Origin: CAYLPU01 sp964385635
GTDB lineage: Bacteria; Chloroflexota; Anaerolineae; B4-G1
Assembly: GCA_964385635.1 (NCBI GenBank)
Contig: CAYLPU010000084.1
Span: 1-22,363, forward strand
Length of the DNA stretch: 22,363 bases
Direction: 5' to 3'
Shown: in pieces, positions 8,639-16,034 of the stretch
Numbering within the stretch: the first letter of the stretch is position 1
Layout: each line of letters begins with the position of its first letter
The notes under the pieces: generated by a model
Seen by the model: only the letters and a program-made list of their open reading frames with translations
Database searches by the model: none
What the model was told of the DNA's origin: nothing
Position numbers and translations under genes: made by a program

Positions 8639-8709
8639 CATATGACAGCGAATCTCCAGGATTTACCGAATGGACGGCGTTTGGTCCATCCACAGGTTCG
8701 TCGTCGCAT
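8639..8709 (+). repeat. Copy 3 of the hairpin repeat, degenerate right arm
   Basis: The left arm CATATGACAGCGAATC followed by GGATTTACCGAATG is clear. The right arm, around GGTTCGTCGTCGCAT, is diverged. It is located about 25 bp upstream of the pglX start codon. Confidence 0.7.
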
Positions 8710-8737
8710 CCGCTCAGCATCCCAATACTTCCACAGC

Positions 8738-8802
8738 ATGGCGACGAATCCTGGAATCTACCGAATCGTATTGGTTCTATTCTCTGGATTCGTTGTCATA
8801 TT
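8738..8802 (+). repeat. Copy 4 of the hairpin repeat
   Basis: The left arm ATGGCGACGAATCC pairs with the right arm GGATTCGTTGTCATATT. It is followed by the spacer CGCGCCAC, which resembles the sequence after copy 5. Confidence 0.8.
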
Positions 8803-8810
8803 CGCGCCAC

Positions 8811-8879
8811 AATATGACAACGAATTCTGAGGATTTATCGAATCGCTTTTGGTCAATCCCCGGGATTCGCTGTCATATT
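8811..8879 (+). repeat. Copy 5 of the hairpin repeat (69 bp)
   Basis: The arms are AATATGACAACGAAT and ATTCGCTGTCATATT, with inner segments GAGGATTTATCGAA and GGTCAATCCCC also largely complementary. The TGA stop of the GxxExxY gene (8873-8875) lies in the right arm. CGCGCC occurs on both sides of this copy. Confidence 0.88.
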
Positions 8880-9670
8880 CGCGCCGTCTCCATCTCCAGA
8901 CTCGGCGTGTGGAAGTTGGCGATGATCCCCAGCTTGAGATCAAGCAACTCAAGGTACTGGTGCAGACGACCTTTGAGCATGGGGGTGATCGCGCGGACGG
9001 CGACAGGAATCACCAGCACACGCTCGTCTGCGATGATGAGCCGAGTCTCGCGCTTCTCGACAGGGCGCCCACGAAACCGGATGGTGATCTCTTTCTTCAC
9101 TTCGTAAGGAACACCGCGCTGGCGCAACTCGATTTGGGTGGAGCGGCGATAGTGCATATGCATGAAGCCGGGTCCCAGTTCGCTGTGCACTTCGTAAAGG
9201 GCCGCTCGCAGCTCTCTTGTCAATGCCGGGTACAGCAATTGGCCTGAGGATTGGATAGCACCGTCCGGTGGACGACGGGCGGACCGCTGGCTGACAAAGT
9301 TGGGGACGCGCCTGAAGTCCAACTTGCTCCCCCCAAAGTTGACCAGGATGCCGAGTTTCAGGCCGGCCACCTTGAGATAAGTTATCACTTGAGCCACGTC
9401 AATGGGCAGCAACTCATCTTCCACCTTCAATTCAAGCACCAGTTTTTCGTCGGCCAACACGTCCACAAAAAAGCGACCGACCCGATAGCCCTTGTAACGT
9501 AGTTCATGCTCCACCTGGCGCTGAGCAGGGACCTCTCGTTCTTCCAAGGCGATCAGAAGAGCATTCTCCCATCCCTCTTCCGAGAGATCGAAATAGCGCA
9601 GCTCATTGTAAACGTCGTAGAGGCTCCCTTGCACGACATAGCTGAGTTCAGGGTAGATGATCTCGGCCAT
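8873..9670 (-). CDS. Tandem GxxExxY-family (PD-(D/E)XK-like) protein, second domain degenerate
   Basis: 265 residues, made of two copies of the GxxExxY domain. In the first copy (about 15-122) the nuclease-like core FVDVLADEKLVLELK keeps Asp70, Glu80 and Lys82, followed by LLPIDVAQVITYLK and LGILVNFG. The second copy (about 148-256) repeats the layout (RAALYEVHSELGPGF, LHQYLELLDLKLGIIANF), but its core reads ETRLIIADERVLVIPV, with no acidic/Lys triad, so it is probably structural or DNA-binding. I chose the ATG at 9670 because AAGGA lies 8 nt upstream. The in-frame ATG further up (9715) falls inside a repeat. The gene ends ATA TGA within repeat copy 5. It lies between brxC and pglX, which is unusual for BREX. 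A nuclease role is inferred from the fold; family members are little studied. Confidence 0.85.
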   Translation of the reverse strand: MAEIIYPELSYVVQGSLYDVYNELRYFDLSEEGWENALLIALEEREVPAQRQVEHELRYKGYRVGRFFVDVLADEKLVLELKVEDELLPIDVAQVITYLKVAGLKLGILVNFGGSKLDFRRVPNFVSQRSARRPPDGAIQSSGQLLYPALTRELRAALYEVHSELGPGFMHMHYRRSTQIELRQRGVPYEVKKEITIRFRGRPVEKRETRLIIADERVLVIPVAVRAITPMLKGRLHQYLELLDLKLGIIANFHTPSLEMETARI

Positions 9671-9705
9671 ACAATCAGTCCTTCTTGCGTGCCACTGATG
9701 CGTGC

Positions 9706-9774
9706 AATATGACAACGAATCCAGGGGATTTATCGAATGTTTTTCGGTTAATCCTCCCCATTCGTTGTCATATT
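9706..9774 (+). repeat. Copy 6 of the hairpin repeat (69 bp, best preserved)
   Basis: AATATGACAACGAAT (9706-9720) and ATTCGTTGTCATATT (9760-9774) are perfect 15-bp inverted repeats. The inner GGGGATTTATCGAA and TTCGGTTAATCCTCCCC extend the stem with few mismatches. It fills the gap between brxC (stop 5 bp away) and the GxxExxY gene. Confidence 0.92.
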
Positions 9775-9778
9775 CAGG

Positions 9779-12700
9779 CTACCCCAAGACCACTCGCTTG
9801 CCTGCCTCCAACGCTGCCTGAACCGCCTGGCGCAATTCACTCAATGCCGCTTCCAACTCCTCAACCGTGCTGATGTCACGGGTCTGGATCACGTCGTACA
9901 GACGCAGTATCTCGAATTCGATCACATCTCCCCCTCCATCCTGCGGTGGGGTGTGCTGTCTGACGAGGCGCGATTTCTCCTCCGGCGCCGACTGAACCTG
10001 GTAGTACAGCGTCTCCAGCCCCGTGCCGCAGGTCGTGCAGGTCAGCCCGTCCAGTGTCCAGCCGACCGGCCCCTCGCACAACCGGTCGTTGAGGCCCTCG
10101 GCGGGGATGCCCAGCGCCTCAAGTTCTGCCTTCACCCCGGCGTAGGCGTCGTAGCGGGCCTGATGTTGGGCCTCGTAGGCTGCCTGGTAACGCTTCAGCA
10201 GGGGCTGCATGTTCTGGTAGAAGGTGGCCCACTTTTCCACGATCTCGCGCTGATCCTCGATGGCCTGCATCTCGTCCAACCAACCCTGTGCCTCTTTCCT
10301 GCCCAGCTCTGGGGCAACACGCTGGGCCCGCTCGACCGCCCGCTTCAAGGTGCGCGCGCGGCGGAACTCGGCCGGCCTGCCCGCCTCGATAAACGGTTGC
10401 AGCCGTTCTTGATAATCCTCTAGTTCCTTCAAGACGGACGATTGCTGGAGAAACGCTTTCAGACGGCGGTCTGGCTGCGGGTGATCCAGGATTTCCTGGA
10501 TGGCATCTCGGCCTTGATGTAAGATCGGCTTGACGGGTAGGTCCCTTTCCTGGGCCAGGATGCGCTGCTCCGTGTTTCGTCCCCTCAGTTCTTCCAGTTC
10601 CTTTTCCAAGGTTGCGGCCATGATGTTGACGGTGTCTGGTTGGAGGTTATGGAAAATGCGATCCAGGGCTTTTTGCGCGTTCCGGCGCTCCTGGGGCGTC
10701 AGACCCTCCTGGGGATCGTACAGGAACTCTGTCTTGCGGAAACTGAGGGCTTTGATCAGCAGGTCCCGGGCGCGGCTCACCTTGTAGTCGTGATAGACCC
10801 GGCCTTCATACTTCAGACTGACCACGCCTGCACGGAACAGCGCCGCCAGGACCACACGCACCAGGATCGGGTCCCAGCCGTAGGGCATCCGCTCGAAGAA
10901 ACCGGCCAGCATCTTTCCGTCGCGGGGGTCTCCGGCCCGGGCGCGCAGCCGCAGTTCCTCCAGCATCTCGCTGACGACCGGTGCGTGCCGGTTGAGGCGG
11001 TAGGCGTCGTCAAAGAGGTTCAGTTCCAGTTCGACGTCCGGCAGTTGGGCGTCCTTCACGGTCAAGACCAGCTCAATGCTCTTCTCATTGACCCTCACGG
11101 CCGCCGGCTCGAAGCGGGTGTAGACGTGGGGAATGATCTGCGAGACCTCCCGCGTAAAGACCGTACCCAGTTGGCTGGTGCGACCTTCCAGTTCGCGCAC
11201 TTCCCCGTCGTAGATGATGACCCCGTTGAACAGGCTTCCCCGCAGGAGGGTCTGGACCTTCGCTCGGCTGGTCTCCACGTCCCGCTGCTTCTGATAGAGA
11301 ATGCTCTCCTCTTCCGGGCTCTTGTCCTGGCGTGCCATGCGGCGGGAGACGACCGCCTCAGTCTGAATCAACTTGCCCAACTCGCGATACAGTTCGTCCG
11401 CCGGGGCCGAAACCCAATACAGGCTCCGATCATCGCCGAAACTGCGCTGCAACACCTCGTCACGAGTGAGATCGGTGGCGGCGACGTAGATGGGAGAGTA
11501 GACCTGCAAGGTGATTTCCCCCTTGTCGTGAATCACAGCGTCATCGCCTCGCACCACGACGTCGAACCGCTTGATCCCCTGGTAGTTGAGGCGGCCGACG
11601 TCCAGGACCGTCTTGAAGTACTTCTTGACCTCGCGCCTCCGGTCGTTCATGGTGACGTTTACCGCAGCGATATCCATCTCGATGTCTTTCTTCACCCCAG
11701 ACAGAAACTCGTACTGTCCCCCGCGTTCCACAACGTAGTGCCCCTTGTCCAGAAGGGCCAGACCTTGCTCGACCTGTTGCCTCAAGGTGCCAAAGGGCAC
11801 GTCTGGGTCATCTACGTGGTTCACCAGCAGACGGGCCAGGTTATCGGCCGTGCACGGAATCCACTCCAACTTTTGGATGAGGTAGAGTGCCTTGAGAATG
11901 CGTTTCAGGAATGTAGGGGCAACTCTCGTGGTTGCCCCTCTCACGGTTGCCCCCTTGACTTCGTTTATGGTACGGCGATCAATGCTGGGCAGTTCGGTCT
12001 CAACCTGGTCGTAGATTTCGTCCAGGGCGACCAACCGTCCCAGGGGCGAGTCCGCGAATCCGGTGGCCGGTGACTTCAGGACGGCCTGCGTGACCCCGAT
12101 CAGGCTGCGCTCGGTGCCCTCGATCCTCTCCTTGTCCCCGCCCGGTGTGCGGACGGCGGCGAAGATCTGCTGCAACACCGCCAGTTGATAAGGGGGGAAG
12201 GGATAGTCGGCCACGAAGCGATCGGCATCCGCCTGCGGCAGCGGCCGGTTGGCCCCTTGCAGCGTGCAGACCGTGGCGATGTTGCCGCTGGCCCTGCGAT
12301 AGACCGCTTCCAACTCGGGTCGTTTGCTCTCCTTCTTCTTCAGAATCCGCTCCTCGAGCACCCGCTCAATGTTCTCCGACGTCAGCGGCAGGCGCAGGTT
12401 GAAGCGATCTCGAATCTTGTTGAACTCATACTCGTGGCGGATAGCCCCAAGCACGATCTCTTCCAGGGCTTCCTGAGCCGTGACGACCAGCCACAGTTTG
12501 CCCAACCCCCTGGTGGCGAAGGCCTCGGCGATGGACTGTAACTCCAGCAGCCTCTGGTTGCTGTCGCCGATGAACTGCCCCATCTCGTCAATGATGTAGA
12601 CCAAGTGCGGCGTCTTCTCTGAGCCGGGCTGTCGGCGACTATCCACCCATCTTATCAATTCGTCGGCCAGGATAGATGGCCCCATCTGGAGGCCAGTCTG

Positions 12701-13435
12701 GATGTCGTCAATTGCCTTGGAAGCCTTCTCCTCGGTACCGTACCGGCCGGGCAGGATAGCGCACAAGGCTTTGACGGCAGCGTCGCGCACCAGCATGTCG
12801 TGCTTGCGTACCTCCTGCCAGGTATCCCCTTCCAGTTCCTGCACTTTGGCCTGAAAAGCCTGGTACTGGTCCAGACCGGTCAACTCGAGTTCCAGGCGTG
12901 CGACCCATAACGTGGTGCTGAAGCCCCGTTTGGTCAGCCATTGCCGGTACATGATGGTCGAGATGTGGTTGCCGGCCTTGGCATCCACCGGGCTGATCGG
13001 CACGTTGGCCAGCAAATCCTCCTCGGTCTTGATCTGGAAAGCGATGGCCTCCGTATCTATGAAGTTGGCTACCTGGTGCAGCAGCCGCTCGATCTCACTT
13101 TGCCGGGGGCTATCCACGAAACGCAGTTTGAAGAGGTCAATGGCTGTCTGACTGCCGACCGCTCGGTTCTCCAAAAGATAGCTCAGGATCTTGGCAAAGT
13201 GGGACTTGCCCGAGCCGAAGAAGCCAGAGATCCACACGCCAATGCGATCGGTCTGCCCTGTGCGCGTTTCGACGTAGCGTTCCAGGAACTCGATGAGCAA
13301 TTCCTCAATGACGTCGGTGACGACGTACTCCCCCAGTTCTTGCTTGACTTCCTGGAGGCGCAGGTCATCCATCGTGATGACGGTCGTAATATCACGCTTG
13401 ATGGGATAAACGAATAGATCCTCAATCTTGGTCAT
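9779..13435 (-). CDS. brxC: BREX ATPase BrxC (PglY-like P-loop protein)
   Basis: 1218-residue AAA-like ATPase, a core BREX component. It opens MTKIEDLFVYPIKRDITTVI, typical of BrxC. Walker A is GFFGSGKSH (71-79) and Walker B LVYIIDEMGQ (278-287). The C-terminal third is rich in charged helices with coiled-coil character (about 960-1100) and ends in a region with an LTCTTCG cysteine pair. The start lies 2 bp after the brxB stop, with AGGAG just upstream, so the two are translationally coupled. Residues near GATVRGATTRVAPTF are encoded by a palindromic repeat inserted in frame. How BrxC works at the molecular level is not settled; in BREX it is needed for defence. Confidence 0.94.
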   Translation of the reverse strand: MTKIEDLFVYPIKRDITTVITMDDLRLQEVKQELGEYVVTDVIEELLIEFLERYVETRTGQTDRIGVWISGFFGSGKSHFAKILSYLLENRAVGSQTAIDLFKLRFVDSPRQSEIERLLHQVANFIDTEAIAFQIKTEEDLLANVPISPVDAKAGNHISTIMYRQWLTKRGFSTTLWVARLELELTGLDQYQAFQAKVQELEGDTWQEVRKHDMLVRDAAVKALCAILPGRYGTEEKASKAIDDIQTGLQMGPSILADELIRWVDSRRQPGSEKTPHLVYIIDEMGQFIGDSNQRLLELQSIAEAFATRGLGKLWLVVTAQEALEEIVLGAIRHEYEFNKIRDRFNLRLPLTSENIERVLEERILKKKESKRPELEAVYRRASGNIATVCTLQGANRPLPQADADRFVADYPFPPYQLAVLQQIFAAVRTPGGDKERIEGTERSLIGVTQAVLKSPATGFADSPLGRLVALDEIYDQVETELPSIDRRTINEVKGATVRGATTRVAPTFLKRILKALYLIQKLEWIPCTADNLARLLVNHVDDPDVPFGTLRQQVEQGLALLDKGHYVVERGGQYEFLSGVKKDIEMDIAAVNVTMNDRRREVKKYFKTVLDVGRLNYQGIKRFDVVVRGDDAVIHDKGEITLQVYSPIYVAATDLTRDEVLQRSFGDDRSLYWVSAPADELYRELGKLIQTEAVVSRRMARQDKSPEEESILYQKQRDVETSRAKVQTLLRGSLFNGVIIYDGEVRELEGRTSQLGTVFTREVSQIIPHVYTRFEPAAVRVNEKSIELVLTVKDAQLPDVELELNLFDDAYRLNRHAPVVSEMLEELRLRARAGDPRDGKMLAGFFERMPYGWDPILVRVVLAALFRAGVVSLKYEGRVYHDYKVSRARDLLIKALSFRKTEFLYDPQEGLTPQERRNAQKALDRIFHNLQPDTVNIMAATLEKELEELRGRNTEQRILAQERDLPVKPILHQGRDAIQEILDHPQPDRRLKAFLQQSSVLKELEDYQERLQPFIEAGRPAEFRRARTLKRAVERAQRVAPELGRKEAQGWLDEMQAIEDQREIVEKWATFYQNMQPLLKRYQAAYEAQHQARYDAYAGVKAELEALGIPAEGLNDRLCEGPVGWTLDGLTCTTCGTGLETLYYQVQSAPEEKSRLVRQHTPPQDGGGDVIEFEILRLYDVIQTRDISTVEELEAALSELRQAVQAALEAGKRVVLG
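11915..11954. repeat. In-frame palindromic repeat inside brxC
   Basis: AGGGGCAAC (11915-11923) and GTTGCCCCT (11931-11939) form a perfect 9-bp inverted repeat with a 7-nt loop. A further GTTGCCCCC follows at 11946-11954. The translated insert is GATVRGATTRVAP. Confidence 0.85.
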
Positions 13436-13437
13436 GG

Positions 13438-14010
13438 CTAGATTCTCCTGGCTCTATACTTAGTGTGCGGGCCGTCGGCATTCTCAAGGCACAGAAATCG
13501 CAGTTCCCCGTCCAACTCCTCGCCTGGATAGAAGATCACGAGAGGTAGCCTCACACGGTTCTCCAGATTCCGCAACAGGTTGGACACGCGCACGAAGGGG
13601 TAGAGGTGAGCGGCCCGGGTGAGGAACAGGATCGCATCCTGACCCTCCAGTGTATCGGCGGCTTCTATGATATGCCGGACCAGGGCCGGCCGGTAGTTCT
13701 TGGCCAGGTCTCGGTAGACGTCCCCTGGCCGGGTGCGTTCTTTCTCGAACACTTTGTCGAGCAACCCGATCTCGGCGTAGTGATCGAAGACAAAGGTCTC
13801 CACGGGGATCTCGTGTACGATGAGCCCAGCGTCTGCCAACTTGGTCATCAGGTGGGCCTGTTCTTCCCGACAACGACGCTCCTCGTTCGGGTCGTAGATG
13901 AGCAACACGAAGGGCACACCGGCATGCAGAGCCAGCGTGTCCCGGTCGTTCAGGAGCAACCTCTCCAGATCGGCGAACTTATCAATCAGCGATAACGTTT
14001 GTGATGGCAT
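13438..14010 (-). CDS. brxB: BREX protein BrxB (DUF1788 family)
   Basis: 190 residues, the normal size for BrxB. Family features are the N-terminal helix LIDKFADLERLL, the strand VPFVLLIYDPNEERRCREE, the central ILFLTRAAHLYPFVRVSNLLRNLE and the C-terminal LPLVIFYPGEELDGELRFL. BrxB is a core protein of type 1-like BREX that has no known catalytic site. Its start overlaps the end of brxA by 29 bp and its stop lies 2 bp before the brxC ATG. The three genes are thus made as one coupled block. Confidence 0.94.
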   Translation of the reverse strand: MPSQTLSLIDKFADLERLLLNDRDTLALHAGVPFVLLIYDPNEERRCREEQAHLMTKLADAGLIVHEIPVETFVFDHYAEIGLLDKVFEKERTRPGDVYRDLAKNYRPALVRHIIEAADTLEGQDAILFLTRAAHLYPFVRVSNLLRNLENRVRLPLVIFYPGEELDGELRFLCLENADGPHTKYRARRI

Positions 14011-14776
14011 AGACTACCTCACTCAGATCCTGGTAGACAAATCGCAGGTCGTAGATGTCGCCGGCGTGTCGGAAATGGATGAAACCCCCGTTGGCCGCGT
14101 CCTCAAGCAGGAAGATCACCTCACTCTCGCTCAGCAGAAACAGCCGCCAGTCAGTTGAGCAGATGAGCGATCTGCCCTGGAAGCCTCGATCCTTTTGGTG
14201 ATAGAGAGCGTAGACGAAGGCCTCCCGGGTAACATAGACCTTGTGAAACGCCTTCTGCTTTGCGCCCGTCACCAGGCCAAAGTCGCGGATGGTTGACAGG
14301 TAGCCAGCGGTAAGCCTGCCCCGGGTCCTGGGGGACCAGCGAGCGATCTCAGGGTGGTCGGCCTCCCGTTGGCTCAACCATTCGTTGATGTCCACTTTGT
14401 CTATCGCTGTGCGGGCGCTCTGATACAATTCATAGGTGCAATAGGCGGTCAGATCGTAGAGGAGCGCGTCCACCTGGCAGTACTCATAGAGCAGCACCAA
14501 GTTCACAGCCGTGGAGTTAGGGCAGCGGGCCACTACACGTGCCAGATTGGCTACATGCTCCGGGTCTCGCCCGCTGATGTACCGGCGAAAGATCTCCTTC
14601 CAGTAGGTCATTCGAGAATGCCGGGTGCGATGGTCCAGCAGGTCATCCTCAATAACGGCTCGCCGAACTTGATCAGGATGCTGCCCAGCATCTATTTCCC
14701 GCAGGACGGTCTTGGTGTCGGAGAGATAGGCCCCTTTGCCGGCCAGGGTGCTGTTGTATTGCCTGTCAGTGGCCAT
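13982..14776 (-). CDS. brxA: BREX protein BrxA (DUF1819 family)
   Basis: 264 residues from the ATG at 14776. It is recognised by the N-terminal NSTLAGKGAYLSDTKTVLREI, the helical segment LARVVARCPNSTAVNLVLLYEYCQVDALLYDL, and the downstream WSPRTRGRLTAGYLSTIRDFGL, which are typical of the small DNA-binding, NusB-like BrxA. A longer reading starting at 14857 is possible, but its extra residues come from the other frame of the upstream gene. The chosen ATG has AAAGGA 10 nt upstream and overlaps the stop of the HTH gene by 11 bp. It is the first BREX core gene in the operon. Confidence 0.92.
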   Translation of the reverse strand: MATDRQYNSTLAGKGAYLSDTKTVLREIDAGQHPDQVRRAVIEDDLLDHRTRHSRMTYWKEIFRRYISGRDPEHVANLARVVARCPNSTAVNLVLLYEYCQVDALLYDLTAYCTYELYQSARTAIDKVDINEWLSQREADHPEIARWSPRTRGRLTAGYLSTIRDFGLVTGAKQKAFHKVYVTREAFVYALYHQKDRGFQGRSLICSTDWRLFLLSESEVIFLLEDAANGGFIHFRHAGDIYDLRFVYQDLSEVVYAITNVIAD

Positions 14777-15041
14777 TGTGGTTGAGTCCTTTGTTGTCGT
14801 CATCACTACCAGAAGGCGCAGGGCCATTGTCCCCAGAGTTGTTGGCCCAGGTTCCATGTTTCTTGCTACCCAGTTGCTCCATCTGCATCCTGTACCGCTC
14901 TATTGATGCAGGATCTACCATCCAGACGCTGGCGAATTTTTCGCCCGTGATCACGCCTTTGCTCAACAGGTTGCGGATATGAGACCCGGAATAGCCATAG
15001 CTCTCACTGGCCTCTTTGACCGAGATGAAGTTTCCTGGCAT
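14766..15041 (-). CDS. Small helix-turn-helix DNA-binding protein, probable operon regulator
   Basis: 91 residues. Residues 4-50 fit a MerR/excisionase-type winged HTH: ISVKEASESYGYSGSHIRNL is the helix-turn-helix, and GVITGEKFASVWMVDPASIERY the wing and following helix. The last 25 residues are a low-complexity Asn/Gly/Asp tail, likely disordered. GAGGT lies 6 nt before the ATG. As the first gene behind the operon promoter, and overlapping brxA by 11 bp, it is the natural candidate for an autoregulator. The dyad around the -10 box would be its operator, but this is inference. It is not the WYL-type BrxR known from other BREX loci. Confidence 0.8.
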   Translation of the reverse strand: MPGNFISVKEASESYGYSGSHIRNLLSKGVITGEKFASVWMVDPASIERYRMQMEQLGSKKHGTWANNSGDNGPAPSGSDDDNKGLNHNGH

Positions 15042-15189
15042 GTTTTTACCTCATCCTCGTGTGATCCAATATGTTCACCCAGGGGGATATTGTGTCAAAC
15101 GTGGTAGTGTTCCTCTGGGGTGCGGTTGTCTGGTTGTTCATTCTATGGACCTCCGCTGAGGCAGGAACTTGTCAAGGAGGGGACAAAAG

Positions 15190-15207
15190 AGTGCAATCCA
15201 ACGCACT
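15190..15207. promoter_or_regulatory. Inverted repeat in the leader of the defence operon
   Basis: AGTGC-N8-GCACT lies 14 bp downstream of the -10 box of the minus-strand promoter. It could be a second operator or a small leader hairpin; on the minus strand it is followed by CTTTT. Confidence 0.4.
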
Positions 15208-15212
15208 TCTAT

Positions 15213-15234
15213 CAAAGTAGATTATATCACTTTG
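15213..15234. promoter_or_regulatory. Putative operator centred on the -10 of the defence operon
   Basis: CAAAGT (15213-15218) and ACTTTG (15229-15234) are perfect inverted half-sites separated by 10 bp. The TATAAT box lies between them. A bound dimer would block RNA polymerase. Confidence 0.5.
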
Positions 15235-15249
15235 GACAACTTGTGGCAA
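15221..15249 (-). promoter_or_regulatory. Promoter of the HTH-brxABC operon
   Basis: On the minus strand, -35 TTGCCA (15249-15244), a 17-bp spacer and a perfect -10 TATAAT (15226-15221). Transcription would start near 15214 and give a leader of about 170 nt before the HTH gene. Confidence 0.65.
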
Positions 15250-15418
15250 ATGCGCCATAACTCGGTTTCTAATGAGATTAGGAATGTAGTGCCGAGCAGA
15301 AGTGCCGTGTGGAAGGGAAAGAGTCGGCCAAAATGAAGTTGATGAACGTGGCGGCAGGAGGTGACCAGTCCCGCCGCTGTAGGAGAGTGAGCGCAAACTT
15401 GTTGCTCGTAGCTGAAAC

Positions 15419-15456
15419 ATAATGCCCGCCGACGCCTGACAGCCGGCGGGCGTTAT
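15419..15456. other. Strong GC-rich hairpin in the intergenic region
   Basis: ATAATGCCCGCCG (15419-15431) and CGGCGGGCGTTAT (15444-15456) pair over 13 bp with one G-T wobble and a 12-nt loop. There is no T-run behind it. The surrounding 15250-15500 holds no convincing gene, but further short stems occur (for example GTGGCGG with CCGCCGC near 15345-15395). Confidence 0.6.
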
Positions 15457-15499
15457 GGTAGCATTGGGGCCGCTGGAGCGTGTGCCCGCCCTGGCCGTT

Positions 15500-15532
15500 G
15501 CCTCGGGCTCCCGCATAGCCGCGAGGCTTTTT
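15500..15532 (+). terminator. Terminator-like hairpin with T-run
   Basis: GCCTCG (15500-15505) pairs with CGAGGC (15522-15527), followed at once by TTTTT (15528-15532). No plus-strand gene precedes it, so it would end a transcript of unknown nature from the 15250-15500 region. Confidence 0.45.
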
Positions 15533-15619
15533 GTATGGGGATTGTAGCATGACATAGCAGGCAATGCAAATTGCTTTCATTGCCAGGGGCAGCCAGATTC
15601 GCACAAGTCGCTTCCGCGC

Positions 15620-15647
15620 TTGACATCCCTCTCATCGGCAGTATAAT
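15620..15647 (+). promoter_or_regulatory. Promoter of imuB-dnaE2
   Basis: Perfect consensus -35 TTGACA (15620-15625) and -10 TATAAT (15642-15647) with a 16-bp spacer. The imuB ATG follows about 50 bp downstream. Confidence 0.85.
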
Positions 15648-15649
15648 TA

Positions 15650-15661
15650 GAACAGATGTTC
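15650..15661. promoter_or_regulatory. SOS (LexA/Cheo-type) box
   Basis: GAACAGATGTTC fits the GAAC-N4-GTTC pattern of the LexA site in Bacillus and related groups. The palindrome extends by one base each side to AGAACA-GA-TGTTCT. It overlaps the expected transcription start, so LexA would repress imuB-dnaE2 until DNA damage. Confidence 0.8.
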
Positions 15662-16034
15662 TATACTCGCGTAGGACGACAGCGGGGTGCGGCACGATGA
15701 AGATAGCCTGCCTCATGGCTCCCCATCTGCCGGTGCAGATGGAGCGACAACACGACCTCTCCCTGGCCAATGCCCCTCTAATTGTCGGCGGGCGGCCCTG
15801 GGACGCGGACGCAGTGCTCGATTGCTGCCCGCAGGCTGAAGCAGCCGGCGTCAGCACCGGGATGCGCATGAGCCAGGCCGAAGCGCTCTGTCCTGCTGCC
15901 CGCTTTGTCCCGGCTCGCGAGGAAGTCTATCGTGCCGCCCACGACGCGCTGACTGAAGCCGCCAGCCACTTCACCCCCACCGTGGAGACAGGCAGGTTGG
16001 GTCTCTTGTACGCCGAAGTGTCCGGCCTGGAGCG

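Noticed and set aside
10640..12073. Long plus-strand open frame (477 codons) opposite brxC
   Set aside because: It is a mirror of the GC-rich brxC coding strand, shows no recognisable domain, and brxC is certain from its motifs.
15068..15098. Alternative minus-strand promoter with TTGACA (15098-15093) close to the HTH gene
   Set aside because: The -35 is perfect, but the nearest -10-like CATATT is weak and 19 bp away. The TTGCCA-17-TATAAT pair further up is better.
15172..15564. Minus-strand open frames of about 110-130 codons between the two operons
   Set aside because: They have no ribosome-binding site, no recognisable domain and odd composition, and they run over hairpins and the promoter of the defence operon.
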